A DNA stretch of 64,000 bases, taken from assembly GCA_003268905.1 (NCBI GenBank), contig QLTU01000006.1, forward strand, positions 124,001 through 188,000, in the 5' to 3' direction. The position numbers and the translations under genes were made by a program. This document shows, piece after piece, positions 1-7,856 of this stretch (positions are counted from its first letter, which is position 1; the number at the start of each line of letters is the position of its first letter). This stretch comes from Acidovorax defluvii (GTDB taxonomy: Bacteria > Pseudomonadota > Gammaproteobacteria > Burkholderiales > Burkholderiaceae_C). The notes beneath the pieces were generated by a model that was given only the letters and a program-made list of their open reading frames with translations, was not told the origin of the DNA and searched no databases.

Positions 1-459
1 AACCACCTGGTGGTCTGCAACAGTGCCGCCAAAATTGGCACGGCCGAAGGCTGGCAAACCCGTGCTGCGCTGGTGCGCAACCAAGGCACCGCGGCCATGG
101 CCGAGCTGGCCGCTTCGGCGCCCGGCCGCTGGTTCACCGAACCCTTCATTGCGGCCCAGCCCGCGCGGGTGGCCCTGGCGCAAGGCTGGATTGCAGGCAT
201 CGCGCCCGAGGGCTATGCCGCCTGCTGCGAGGCACTGGCCCAGGCCGACCTGCGAAATGCCATTGCCGCCATTCGCGTGCCCACGTTGCTGATTGCCGGT
301 GCCAGTGACCCGGTGACCACCGTGGCCGATGCGAAGGCCATGCAGCGGGCCATTGCCGGTGCGCGCCTGGCCGAAGTACCGGCTTCGCACCTGTCCAACC
401 TGGAAGCACCGGCTGCGTTTGACGACGCGCTGGCCGCCTTTTTGGCCATGGGTGCCTGA
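1..459 (+). CDS. pcaD: 3-oxoadipate enol-lactonase (PcaD-like), C-terminal part
   Basis: The frame is open through the left window edge, so only the last ~152 residues are present. They form the lid and final strands of an alpha/beta hydrolase: GASDPVT around the catalytic Asp and ASHLSNLEAP around the catalytic His, the pattern of PcaD, which hydrolyses 3-oxoadipate enol-lactone in the beta-ketoadipate pathway. The nucleophilic Ser lies outside the window. The gene ends 36 bases before an SDR gene on the same strand, followed by a TctC-type binding protein, which suggests a small catabolic operon. A paralogue acting on another lactone cannot be excluded. Confidence 0.8.
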   Translation, partial: NHLVVCNSAAKIGTAEGWQTRAALVRNQGTAAMAELAASAPGRWFTEPFIAAQPARVALAQGWIAGIAPEGYAACCEALAQADLRNAIAAIRVPTLLIAGASDPVTTVADAKAMQRAIAGARLAEVPASHLSNLEAPAAFDDALAAFLAMGA

Positions 460-495
460 ACCGTTGGCGCCCCACGCCATTCACCCGCAAAAACC

Positions 496-1224
496 ATGAC
501 CCAGCCCAATACCACCCCCGAGCGCGTGCTGATCACCGGCGGCGGCGCCGGCATCGGTGCTGCCATTGCCGAGCGCTGCCGTGCCGAGGGCTACCTGCCG
601 ATCGTCATCGACCGCGTGGTGGACTCCGTGCCCGGCGCCATCCGTGCCGACCTGTCGGATGCGGCAGACACCGCGCGCGCACTGCAAGAGGCGCTGGCCA
701 GCGGTCCCATCACGCGGCTGGTGAACAACGTGGGTGTGGTGGTGCCGGCCGATGCCGAGCACCAGACGCTGGCCGAGTTCGACCTGGCCGTTTCGCTGAA
801 CCTGCGCTGCGCGTTTCAGTGCATGCAGGCACTGCTGCCGGGCATGAAGGCTGCGGGCTTCGGGCGCATTGTCAACATGTCCTCGCGCGCGGCGCTGGGC
901 AAAGAGTTGCGCACCGCCTACGCCGCCACCAAGGCCGGCCTGATCGGCATGACACGCGTGTGGGCGCTGGAGCTGGGGCCGCACGGCATCACAGCCAACG
1001 CCATCGGGCCCGGCCCCATCCGCACTGCGCTGTTCGACCGTGCCAACCCGCCCGACGCCCCGCGCACCCGCGCCATCATCGAGGCCGTGCCCGTCAGGCG
1101 CATTGGCACGCCCGACGACGTGGCCCACGCCGCCAGCTACCTGCTGGATGCGCGCAGTGGTTTTGTCACGGGGCAGGTTCTGTATGTCTGCGGCGGCATG
1201 ACCGTGGGCGTGGCGGGCGTGTGA
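496..1224 (+). CDS. SDR family oxidoreductase
   Basis: A 242-residue classical short-chain dehydrogenase/reductase. The cofactor motif TGGGAGIG is at residues 14-21, NNVG at 77-80, Ser129 and the YxxxK pair Tyr142/Lys146 form the active site, and the C-terminal part ends with GFVTGQVLYVCGG. Length is typical. The Asp at residue 39 after the second strand (VIDR) favours NAD(H) over NADP(H). It lies between pcaD and a Bug-family binding protein on the same strand, so it probably takes part in the same catabolic pathway. The substrate cannot be told from sequence. Confidence 0.9.
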   Translation: MTQPNTTPERVLITGGGAGIGAAIAERCRAEGYLPIVIDRVVDSVPGAIRADLSDAADTARALQEALASGPITRLVNNVGVVVPADAEHQTLAEFDLAVSLNLRCAFQCMQALLPGMKAAGFGRIVNMSSRAALGKELRTAYAATKAGLIGMTRVWALELGPHGITANAIGPGPIRTALFDRANPPDAPRTRAIIEAVPVRRIGTPDDVAHAASYLLDARSGFVTGQVLYVCGGMTVGVAGV

Positions 1225-1349
1225 GCGCCTTGTTCACACACCTTCACCGCGCCGCCCGAACCGGCCCTTTCACCCGTCTGCTGCGTCTGGGCGCATGTTT
1301 GCCCGGCACGGCAGATTCCATTGAATCGAGAAAGACAGAGGAAACAACC

Positions 1350-2363
1350 ATGACCACTTCCACACACCGCACCTTCCTGACCGGCCGCCGCAAGGCCCTG
1401 GCTGTTTTGGCCAGCCTGGCTGCGGGCACGGCTGCCCTGCCGGGCGCCGCTTTTGCGCAGGCCGCTTATCCCGCCAAGCCTATTTCCATCGTCGTGCCCT
1501 TCTCGGCGGGCGGCACCACCGACATCCTGGCGCGCCTGGTGGGCCAATACCTCTCGACCGAGCTGGGCCAGCCGGTGGTGATTGAAAACAAGGCCGGTGC
1601 GGGCGGCAACATCGGCGGGCAATATGCTGCCAAGGCCGCGGCCGACGGCTACACCCTGTTCATGGGCACCGTGGGCACGCAGTCCATCAACGCCAGCCTG
1701 TACAAGAAGATGCCCTTTGATCCCATCAAGGACTTCGCACCGCTGACGCGCGTGGCCAATGTGCCCAACCTGCTGGTGGCCAACCCCCAGCAGCCGTTCA
1801 AAACGGTGCCCGAAATGATTGCCTATGCCAAGGCCAACCCCGGCAAGATCAACTTCGGCTCGCCCGGCAACGGCGCTTCTCCGCACCTGTCGGGTGAACT
1901 GTTCAATGCGATGGCCAAGGTCGAGCTCACGCACATTCCCTACAAGGGCAGCGCACCGGCCGTGACCGACCTGCTGGGCAACCAGATCGCCATCATGTTC
2001 GACAACCTGCCTTCGGTGATTCCGCATGTGCGTTCGGGCAAGTTGCGCGCCATCGCCATCACCACCGCCAAGCGCTCGCCCGAGCTGCCCGATGTGCCGA
2101 CCATCGCCGAAGCCGGTGTGCCCGGTTATGAGGCCATGTCGTGGTTCGGCCTGCTCGCGCCTGCGGCCACGCCCGCGCCCGTGCTGGCCAAGCTCAGCGG
2201 TGCTTTGGCCAAGGTGCTGGCGAACCCCGAGGTGAAGAAGAAGATCGTTGACCAGGGCGGCGAGCCCGTCAATGAAACCCCTGCCCAGTTTGCCGCCTTC
2301 ATCCAGTCTGAATCGGTGAAGTGGGGCAAGGTGGTCAAGTCGTCGGGCGCAAGCCTGGACTGA
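1350..2363 (+). CDS. Bug/TctC family tripartite tricarboxylate transporter substrate-binding protein
   Basis: A 337-residue periplasmic binding protein. The first ~35 residues are a signal peptide (a basic stretch with RRK, a hydrophobic core, then AFAQA), followed by YPAKPISIVVPFSAGG, the usual start of mature Bug proteins, and later GAGGNIGG and the PGKINFGSPGNGA region. I chose the ATG at 1350 because the frame is open far upstream but the signal peptide begins here, after an AG-rich stretch (gaaagacagaggaaac). Bug proteins capture organic acids for TctAB or for sensing; no tctAB is near. Placement after pcaD and SDR suggests capture of an aromatic or carboxylate substrate. A strong terminator follows. 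Confidence 0.92.
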   Translation: MTTSTHRTFLTGRRKALAVLASLAAGTAALPGAAFAQAAYPAKPISIVVPFSAGGTTDILARLVGQYLSTELGQPVVIENKAGAGGNIGGQYAAKAAADGYTLFMGTVGTQSINASLYKKMPFDPIKDFAPLTRVANVPNLLVANPQQPFKTVPEMIAYAKANPGKINFGSPGNGASPHLSGELFNAMAKVELTHIPYKGSAPAVTDLLGNQIAIMFDNLPSVIPHVRSGKLRAIAITTAKRSPELPDVPTIAEAGVPGYEAMSWFGLLAPAATPAPVLAKLSGALAKVLANPEVKKKIVDQGGEPVNETPAQFAAFIQSESVKWGKVVKSSGASLD

Positions 2364-2388
2364 TCTGTAGCCGGGTTGCTTCTGAATT

Positions 2389-2432
2389 AATAGCTGCTGG
2401 CGCACATGGATAGTGCGCCAGCAGCTATTTTT
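2389..2432 (+). terminator. Rho-independent terminator after the Bug gene
   Basis: A perfect 17-bp inverted repeat (2389-2405 with 2413-2429, 7-base loop) is followed by a T-rich tract (TTTTTGTTT). It lies 25 bases after the stop of the Bug gene. Its outer arms (AATAGCTGCTGGCGC) match the left end of the dispersed palindromic repeat found elsewhere in the window, so it may be a derivative in which both arms are the same end. Confidence 0.85.
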
Positions 2433-2466
2433 GTTTCAAGGTACGCGGCACCGGCAGTGGGCCTTT

Positions 2467-2485
2467 AGAGCCTGGTCCAGGCTCT
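2467..2485. repeat. Perfect 19-base palindrome resembling fused ends of a MITE-like element
   Basis: AGAGCCTGG-T-CCAGGCTCT is a perfect inverted repeat whose outer part (TTAGAGCCTG / CAGGCTCTTA) equals the terminal inverted repeat of the element at 42512-42781, but with no interior. It touches the stop codon of the UPF0126 gene (2485-2487, minus strand) and may work as a 3' stem for that transcript. Confidence 0.6.
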
Positions 2486-3126
2486 TACACCCGCCACGCA
2501 GGCAGCTGCCAGTTGCGCCACAGCGCCAGCACGCGCAGTCCGGCGGTCACCAGCACGCAGGCCAGCAGCGGGGCCCAGTCGGGCGCCTGCACCTGGCGCA
2601 GCGCCACATCCACCCAGCCGCCGGCAAAGGCGCACAGGGCATAGGGGCGGTGGTCGCTGAAGGCCTGGGGCACCTCGTTGCACAGCACGTCGCGCAGCAC
2701 GCCGCCAAACACGCCGGTGATCACGCCCATCATCACGGCAATGAGCGCCGGCATGCCTACGGCCATGGCCACATCCACCCCGATGGCCGCAAACAGGCCC
2801 AGGCCAATCGTGTCGGGCAGCAGCATGGCGCGCTCGGTGGGTTTGAAGTGGCGCTGGCGCATGAACAGCATGGTGCCCACGCACAGCGCCAGAATGCCCC
2901 ACACATAGCCGGTGTGGCGCACCCAGAAGAAGGGCCGCTGGTCCAGCAGCAGGTCGCGCAGGGTCCCGCCGCCGAAGGCGGCGACGCAGGCCACCACGCA
3001 CACGCCTACCGCGTCCATGCGCTGGCGTGCGGCGGCGATCATTCCCGACAAGGCAAAGGCGGCGGTGGCGGCTATTTCGAGCACAAAGCGCAGGGTGGGT
3101 ATCCACGGAGTTTCAGCGAGGTCCAT
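2485..3126 (-). CDS. Trimeric intracellular cation channel family protein (UPF0126)
   Basis: A 213-residue inner-membrane protein with about seven hydrophobic segments arranged as two similar halves. Each half carries the family's glycine/arginine-aspartate signature: FGGGTLRD in the first and FGGVLRD in the second. This is the UPF0126/TRIC-like family (E. coli YicG type), related to trimeric cation channels; the physiological ion in bacteria is not settled. I chose the ATG at 3126; a TTG 39 bases upstream would add 13 residues with no better ribosome site. Transcribed alone. The stop codon overlaps a palindrome at 2467-2485. Confidence 0.88.
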   Translation of the reverse strand: MDLAETPWIPTLRFVLEIAATAAFALSGMIAAARQRMDAVGVCVVACVAAFGGGTLRDLLLDQRPFFWVRHTGYVWGILALCVGTMLFMRQRHFKPTERAMLLPDTIGLGLFAAIGVDVAMAVGMPALIAVMMGVITGVFGGVLRDVLCNEVPQAFSDHRPYALCAFAGGWVDVALRQVQAPDWAPLLACVLVTAGLRVLALWRNWQLPAWRV

Positions 3127-3461
3127 GGGGATGGATTGTGCAGGCGCGGCGGTGACAGCAGCCAAAAGTGGCGCGCGTGCTGGTGCAGGCGGGTGGATCG
3201 CAGAAGGTGTAAAGTGCTATTGAATATATAGCTGCTAGCGCTTTCTGCGAAAGGGCTAGAGTCATATTTTGCTTGATTTTTATGCCCGCCGCAGGCCAAC
3301 CCGCTTGCCATGGGCCGGATGAAGGTCCGTGGGCAGGGGGCGCATGGGTTTGGGCAGCCTCGGCCCCGACCGGGTGGACGGTGGGGTTGCCGGCGCATCG
3401 CTTCAGTGGAGCCGGTTTTTGCCGCTGTTGCGTGCATCGGAAGTTCCGTTGCTAAGATGCC
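3127..3461. other. Intergenic region between UPF0126 and LysE genes
   Basis: About 330 bases without a credible gene. It contains one copy of the dispersed palindromic repeat (3217-3270), then GC-rich sequence with no open frame supported by family similarity. TTGCGT (about 3429) and CTAAGAT (about 3452) could form a weak promoter for the LysE gene. Confidence 0.6.
3217..3270 (+). repeat. Dispersed palindromic repeat, copy 1
   Basis: Core ATAGCTGCTAGCGCTTT...AAAGGGCTAGAG. It matches the family consensus (A/T-rich, ATAGCTGctaGCGCTT, 5-7 bases, AAGCGCTagaGGCC, T-rich) with a changed right arm. It lies between divergent genes. Confidence 0.85.
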
Positions 3462-3486
3462 AGCCCTTCTCGCTCGGGGCTTTTTT
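3462..3486 (+). terminator. Hairpin plus T-run abutting the lysE-family start codon
   Basis: AGCCC (3462-3466) pairs with GGGCT (3477-3481) and is followed by TTTTTT ending directly before the ATG at 3487. No ribosome-binding site separates the T-run from that ATG. It looks like an intrinsic terminator or attenuator in the leader of the exporter gene, or the true start may be an upstream in-frame ATG at 3457. Confidence 0.45.
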
Positions 3487-4125
3487 ATGGACTTGCAGAC
3501 TTGGCTGGCTTTTTTTGCGGCGTCTTGCCTGATTGCGGTGTCGCCGGGCTCTGGGGCCGTGCTGTCGATGAGCCACGGCCTGTCGTATGGCGTGCGCAAG
3601 ACCGGGGCCACCATTGCCGGGCTGCAGGCCGGGCTGCTGCTGATCTTGCTGATTGCCGGTGCGGGCGTGGGCTCGCTGCTGCTGGCTTCCGAGGTGGCTT
3701 TCAGCGTGGTCAAGGTGCTGGGCGCCTGCTATCTCATCTATGTGGGCTGGAGCCAGTGGCGCGCGGGTGCCACCTCGCCCATTCAAGGAAACGACGCGGC
3801 TCCGGCCGGCCCCTGGAAAAAGCGTTTTCTGACGGGTTTTCTAACCAACGCCACCAACCCCAAGGGCATCATCTTCATGGTGGCCGTGCTGCCCCAGTTC
3901 ATGACCGAGGGCCGCCCGCTTTGGCTGCAGTTGCTGGTGATGGCCGCTACCACCGTGGCGGTGGACGTGACCGTGATGCACGGGTACGCAGCGGGTGCCA
4001 GCGCCCTGCGCCGCCTGATGCGCAGTGCCCGTGCGGTACGCACGCAAAACCGGGTGTTTGGCGGGCTGCTCATGGCGGTGGGTGCGGGGCTGTTCTTTGT
4101 CAAGCGTGGCGGGCAGCACGCTTGA
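3487..4125 (+). CDS. LysE/RhtB family amino-acid exporter
   Basis: A 212-residue inner-membrane protein with about six transmembrane segments. The N-terminal SPGSGAVLSMSHGLSYGVRKTGATIAG region is the family signature (SPGP.....G..G...G), and KKRFLTGFLTNATNPKG is the conserved central motif. Members export basic or neutral amino acids such as lysine, homoserine or threonine; the substrate is unknown here. The start at 3487 gives the standard N-terminus, but a T-run hairpin lies directly before it; ATG 3457 would add ten residues. Flanked by two copies of the dispersed repeat. Confidence 0.88.
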   Translation: MDLQTWLAFFAASCLIAVSPGSGAVLSMSHGLSYGVRKTGATIAGLQAGLLLILLIAGAGVGSLLLASEVAFSVVKVLGACYLIYVGWSQWRAGATSPIQGNDAAPAGPWKKRFLTGFLTNATNPKGIIFMVAVLPQFMTEGRPLWLQLLVMAATTVAVDVTVMHGYAAGASALRRLMRSARAVRTQNRVFGGLLMAVGAGLFFVKRGGQHA

Positions 4126-4134
4126 GTTGAAGAT

Positions 4135-4190
4135 GCTATTTAAATAATAGCTGTTCGCGCTTGATGTATAAGCCCTAGAGGCCGATTCCA
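4135..4190 (+). repeat. Dispersed palindromic repeat, copy 2
   Basis: ATAGCTGTTCGCGCTTGATG...TAAGCCCTAGAGGCC flanked by A/T-rich ends, lying just after the lysE-family stop codon and before parA. It is imperfectly palindromic and in the same orientation as copy 1. Confidence 0.85.
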
Positions 4191-4230
4191 TTTAAATTCT
4201 ATCCAACGGGTAATTCCGGGAGGTTGTGTC

Positions 4231-4848
4231 ATGCCAGTGGTCGTTGTTGCCAATCCCAAGGGCGGCGTGGGCAAGTCCACGCTGTCCACCAACGTGGCCG
4301 GGTATTACGCCCGCCAGGGGCATCCGGTGATCCTGGGGGACACCGATCGCCAGCAATCTGCCCGTCTGTGGCTGGGCCTGCGCCCGCCCGCCGCCCGCCC
4401 GATTGGCGCATGGGATGTCAGTGCCGACGAGATCACCAAGCCGCCCAAGGGCAGTTCGCACGCGGTGCTCGACACCCCGGCTGGCCTGCATGGACGGCGT
4501 CTGGGCGATGTGCTCAAGCTGGCCGACCGCATCATCGTGCCGCTGCAGCCCAGCGTGTTTGATATTTTTGCCACGCGTGCGTTTCTGGACCAGCTGGCCG
4601 AGCACCGCCACGCTGCGGGCGTGCAGGTGGGCATTGTGGGCATGCGGGTGGATGCGCGCACCAAGGCCGCCGAGCAGTTGCACCACTTTGTCGACAGCCT
4701 GGGTTTCCCGGTGCTGGGCTATCTGCGCGACACGCAAAACTATGTGCACCTGGCAGCGCACGGGCTCACGCTTTTCGATGTGGCGCCTGCACGCGTGGCG
4801 CGTGACCTGGAGCAGTGGCAGGGCATCTGCGCCTGGCTGGACGCCTGA
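4231..4848 (+). CDS. ParA family ATPase (solo)
   Basis: A 205-residue deviant-Walker ATPase. KGGVGKST at residues 10-17 is the ParA/MinD-type P-loop with the signature lysine; DTDRQQSARLWL is the switch I region and LDTPAGLHG the Walker B region. No ParB-like partner or centromere-like repeats are adjacent, so it is not a classical partition locus. Short chromosomal ParA-like proteins of this size position cellular cargo or have unknown roles. It is preceded by GGGAGG nine bases upstream of the ATG, a good ribosome site. Confidence 0.88.
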   Translation: MPVVVVANPKGGVGKSTLSTNVAGYYARQGHPVILGDTDRQQSARLWLGLRPPAARPIGAWDVSADEITKPPKGSSHAVLDTPAGLHGRRLGDVLKLADRIIVPLQPSVFDIFATRAFLDQLAEHRHAAGVQVGIVGMRVDARTKAAEQLHHFVDSLGFPVLGYLRDTQNYVHLAAHGLTLFDVAPARVARDLEQWQGICAWLDA

Positions 4849-4924
4849 AAACCGCAGGCAGCACGGGGTGTCGCTGTCACGCGCCTGACAGGCGCCGGGC
4901 GGGTAGCGGCGCACCATTGCCCTC

Positions 4925-5389
4925 ATGAAAACCTTCCGCTCTTATTCTGAAGTCAGCGCCTGCGTGGGCCAGGAAGTCGCCGTGACCGACTGGATCACCA
5001 TCACGCAGGAACAGGTCAACCTGTTTGCCCAGGCCACGGGCGACCACCAATGGATCCATGTGGACCCCGAGCGGGCCAAGGCCGGGCCGTTTGGTGCGCC
5101 CATTGCCCATGGCTTTCTCACGCTGTCGCTGATTCCGCGATTTTTTGAGGGCGGAATGCGCATCGAAGGCGCCCGCATGGGCGTGAACTACGGCCTGAAC
5201 CGGGTGCGCTTTACGGCACCCGTGCCAGTGGGCAGCCGCCTGCGCGCGCGGCTGGTGCTGCAGGCCACTGAGCCCCTGGCGCCCGACGGGTTGCAGATGA
5301 CCTGGCTGGTGACGGTGGAGCGCGAGGGCAGCGACAAGCCAGCCTGCGTGGCTGAATCCGTGGCACGCAGCTACGGCGCTGCGCCATAA
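4925..5389 (+). CDS. MaoC family (R)-hydratase/dehydratase
   Basis: A 154-residue single hotdog-fold protein. The hydratase-2 motif is clear: ATGDHQWIHVDPERAKAG with the catalytic Asp and His, then PIAHGFLTLS. Such enzymes hydrate trans-2-enoyl-CoA to (R)-3-hydroxyacyl-CoA, often feeding polyhydroxyalkanoate synthesis or branched-acid catabolism. It stands alone between parA and trmL, so the pathway cannot be inferred from neighbours. Confidence 0.9.
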   Translation: MKTFRSYSEVSACVGQEVAVTDWITITQEQVNLFAQATGDHQWIHVDPERAKAGPFGAPIAHGFLTLSLIPRFFEGGMRIEGARMGVNYGLNRVRFTAPVPVGSRLRARLVLQATEPLAPDGLQMTWLVTVEREGSDKPACVAESVARSYGAAP

Positions 5390-5519
5390 AGCGCGTTCAG
5401 CCCGCTGCGGTTTTCAGCGTCTCACGGGTCGCCGCAGATCCGGGTGTTTCTTGATTTTGAGAGCGAGCACTCGCAGCGCCTGGCCTCTGTGTGCCAGAGC
5501 GCCTGAAGGCTGCAGCGCC

Positions 5520-6023
5520 TCAGAGCAATTGCTCTACCGGCGAAGCGACTGCCACGCCCGGTACGCCAAAGCTGTTCTGGCGCCAGGCCTCGAACACCGT
5601 CACTGCCACGGCGTTGGACAGGTTCAGGCTGCGTTGACCGGCCACCATGGGCAGCCGCAACCGCTGTGCGGGCGGGAAGGTCTCGCGCAACTCGGGGGGC
5701 AATCCGCGCGTCTCGGCCCCGAAAACCAGCCAGTCGCCGGGGAAAAAGCAGGTGTCAAAGGCGGTCTTGGTGCCATGTGTCGTCATGGCAAACATGCGCG
5801 TGGGGTCGGGCTGGGCGTTGCGCAAAAAGGCGGTCCACCCCGGATGCCGCTGCACCTGTGTGTACTCGTGGTAGTCGAGCCCGGCGCGGCGCATCAGCCG
5901 GTCCTCCATCGAGAACCCCAGGGGCTCGATCAGGTGCAGCGTGCAGCCCGTGTTGGCTGACAGGCGAATCACGTTGCCGGTGTTGGGCGGGATTTCGGGT
6001 TCGACCAGAACGATATGAAACAT
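5520..6023 (-). CDS. trmL: tRNA (cytidine(34)-2'-O)-methyltransferase TrmL
   Basis: A 167-residue SPOUT methyltransferase. The N-terminus MFHIVLVEPEIPPNTGNVIRL, the middle LVFGAETRGLPPEL and the C-terminal RSLNLSNAVAVTVFEAWRQ are the three motifs forming the knotted SAM site of TrmL, which methylates the wobble ribose of tRNA-Leu isoacceptors. Length matches E. coli TrmL (157). The start at 6023 aligns with family N-termini; an open frame upstream has no similarity. It is followed by comF on the same strand 58 bases upstream. Confidence 0.93.
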   Translation of the reverse strand: MFHIVLVEPEIPPNTGNVIRLSANTGCTLHLIEPLGFSMEDRLMRRAGLDYHEYTQVQRHPGWTAFLRNAQPDPTRMFAMTTHGTKTAFDTCFFPGDWLVFGAETRGLPPELRETFPPAQRLRLPMVAGQRSLNLSNAVAVTVFEAWRQNSFGVPGVAVASPVEQLL

Positions 6024-6081
6024 GCTCCGTATTGTCGTTCGGACATTCGGGCGTGGCGCAGCGCCGTCGTAAACAAAAGTT

Positions 6082-6804
6082 TCAGTCCAGTTCTGTGCGC
6101 GCCACCACCATGGCCGTGATGTGCGCAGCACCGGCCTCGCGCAGCGCGTGGGCCGCCGCATTCAGGGTGGCACCGGTGGTCATCACATCGTCCACCAACA
6201 CAATGCGCCGCCCTTGAACGGCGGCCGCGCGGGTGGGCTCGACGGCAAACGCACCCAGCAGGTTGCGCAGGCGCTGGCTGCGCGGCAGGCCGCTTTGCGC
6301 TTCGGTGGCGCGCAGCCGTAGCAGCAGGGTGGTGTCCACCCTGGGGCCGGCAATGTGGCGGGCCAGCAGGGCGGCCTGGTTGAAGCCGCGCTCTTGCAGG
6401 CGCTCGCGTGACAGGGGCACCGGCAGCACCAGGTCGGCAGACTCCAGTGCCGGCTCTACCCAGGGCGCGCTGCGCAGCAGCGTGGCCAGCGCCGAGGCCC
6501 AGCCCGGGTCTCCGCGAAACTTGAAATCGGCCATGGCGCCAGCCCATGGGTAGCCATAGTCCACCGCGGCCAGGCAAGCGTCCACCCGCGGGGGCTCGCG
6601 CAGGCAGGCGCCGCATTGCGAAACACCTTCGGGCACTGGCAGGGCGCAGCGCGCGCAGCGTGTGCGGGGCTGTGCAAACCGGGCGGCACAGCCATCGCAG
6701 ACGCGCCGGGCAGGCCAGGCGTGGCACACGGCACACTGGCTCGGCAGCTGGTCGATGAGTGCTCCGATGCGTCCGGATGCCCCTGTCAGCATCTTGTAGA
6801 ACAT
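6082..6804 (-). CDS. comF: ComF family protein (phosphoribosyltransferase-like)
   Basis: A 240-residue protein with an N-terminal cysteine cluster (CAVC near residue 24, then CDGC, CARC and CGAC, likely zinc-binding) and a C-terminal PRPP-binding motif RRIVLVDDVMTTGATLNA typical of type I phosphoribosyltransferases. ComF/GntX proteins are linked to DNA uptake and fork restart, though the enzymatic substrate is unclear. It is divergent from the BioC-like gene with only 35 bases between the starts, so the promoters must overlap. Confidence 0.9.
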   Translation of the reverse strand: MFYKMLTGASGRIGALIDQLPSQCAVCHAWPARRVCDGCAARFAQPRTRCARCALPVPEGVSQCGACLREPPRVDACLAAVDYGYPWAGAMADFKFRGDPGWASALATLLRSAPWVEPALESADLVLPVPLSRERLQERGFNQAALLARHIAGPRVDTTLLLRLRATEAQSGLPRSQRLRNLLGAFAVEPTRAAAVQGRRIVLVDDVMTTGATLNAAAHALREAGAAHITAMVVARTELD

Positions 6805-6839
6805 CCAGTCAATATACTCGTTTGCCCTTTTCTTTCGCC

Positions 6840-7742
6840 ATGTCCACCGAGCACCCTCCCACCATTGATCCCGTTGCAGCCGCCCGCTGGCACGCCGCAG
6901 CCCCTGCCCAATCTCCCTGGTTGCACGAAGAGGTGGCCCGGCGCATGGACGACCGCCTGCAATGGATTCGCCAGGCCCCCGCAGCCTGGTGCCACTGGGA
7001 CGCGGTGCGCGGGGGGCTGCAAGGCCACGCCCTTGTCAGTGCCCGCTATCCGCAAGCGCTTTGCCTGGTGACGGAAACGTCGCCCCACTGCGTTCCGGTG
7101 GCGATGCAGGCGCTGACCCGGCCATGGTGGAGCCCCGCGCGATGGAGTGCGGGGCGCCCCCGGTTTGGTTTGCCGCAAGAGGGGGGGGTGCAGATGCTCT
7201 GGGCCAACATGGCCCTGCACATGGCAAGCGACCCGCAAGCCCTCATCGCCCAATGGCACCGGGCGCTGTCTGTGGATGGCTACCTGATGTTCTCGTGCCT
7301 TGGGCCCGACACCGCCAAGGAGCTGCATGCGGTGTATGCAGCACTCGGCTGGCCGCCCGCCGGGCATGCGTTCACCGACATGCACGACTGGGGCGATATG
7401 CTGGTGCAGGCCGGCTTTGCCGAGCCGGTGATGGACATGGAGCGCATCCGGCTGACCTTTGCCACGCCACAGCGGCTGCTGCAGGAGCTGGCAGAGCTGG
7501 GGTGCAATCTGCACCCTCAGCGGTTCCCTGCGTTGCGTGGACGCCACTGGCGCCGCCGCCTCCACGAAGTGCTGCAGGACAAGCTCGGGGAGCCGGACGA
7601 GGGCGGACAGCTGGCCCTGACCTTTGAGATCATCTACGGACATGCCTACAAACCCAAACCAAGGGTGCGGGTAAGTGCCAGCAGTGCGGTTTCCCTGGAG
7701 GACATGCGCGCCATGCTGCGTGAGGGTTCATCTAAGGGTTAA
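6840..7742 (+). CDS. BioC-like SAM methyltransferase, degenerate motif I
   Basis: A 300-residue protein. The middle (VQMLWANMALHMASDPQALIAQWHRAL, then YLMFSCLGPDTAKEL) matches the post-motif part of malonyl-ACP O-methyltransferase BioC, and the ending with LEDMRAML fits. The canonical SAM-binding glycine motif (LDxGCGxG) that should lie about residues 60-75 is not seen; the region reads WDAVRGGLQGHALV instead. It may therefore be a non-catalytic or altered paralogue. It is divergent from comF, an arrangement that recalls the bioH-comF neighbourhood of other proteobacteria. ATG 6840 was chosen over upstream codons because it starts the conserved part. Confidence 0.7.
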   Translation: MSTEHPPTIDPVAAARWHAAAPAQSPWLHEEVARRMDDRLQWIRQAPAAWCHWDAVRGGLQGHALVSARYPQALCLVTETSPHCVPVAMQALTRPWWSPARWSAGRPRFGLPQEGGVQMLWANMALHMASDPQALIAQWHRALSVDGYLMFSCLGPDTAKELHAVYAALGWPPAGHAFTDMHDWGDMLVQAGFAEPVMDMERIRLTFATPQRLLQELAELGCNLHPQRFPALRGRHWRRRLHEVLQDKLGEPDEGGQLALTFEIIYGHAYKPKPRVRVSASSAVSLEDMRAMLREGSSKG

Positions 7743-7753
7743 ACCGTAGTCAC

Positions 7754-7786
7754 TTGTCAATGATCTAGAACAAGGCGCGCTACAAT
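7754..7786 (+). promoter_or_regulatory. Possible promoter of the cytochrome oxidase cluster
   Basis: TACAAT at 7781-7786 is a good -10 element in the context GCGCTACAATTCTC; the best -35-like hexamer, TTGTCA at 7754, is 21 bases upstream, which is too far for an ordinary sigma70 promoter. It precedes the DUF2244 gene and coxB. Confidence 0.3.
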
Positions 7787-7856
7787 TCTCGCCAGATGAG
7801 AGTGGGGTGCCTTTGCGCACTGCACAGGTGTCGTAGCGGTTTTCAAGGCGTTTGCA

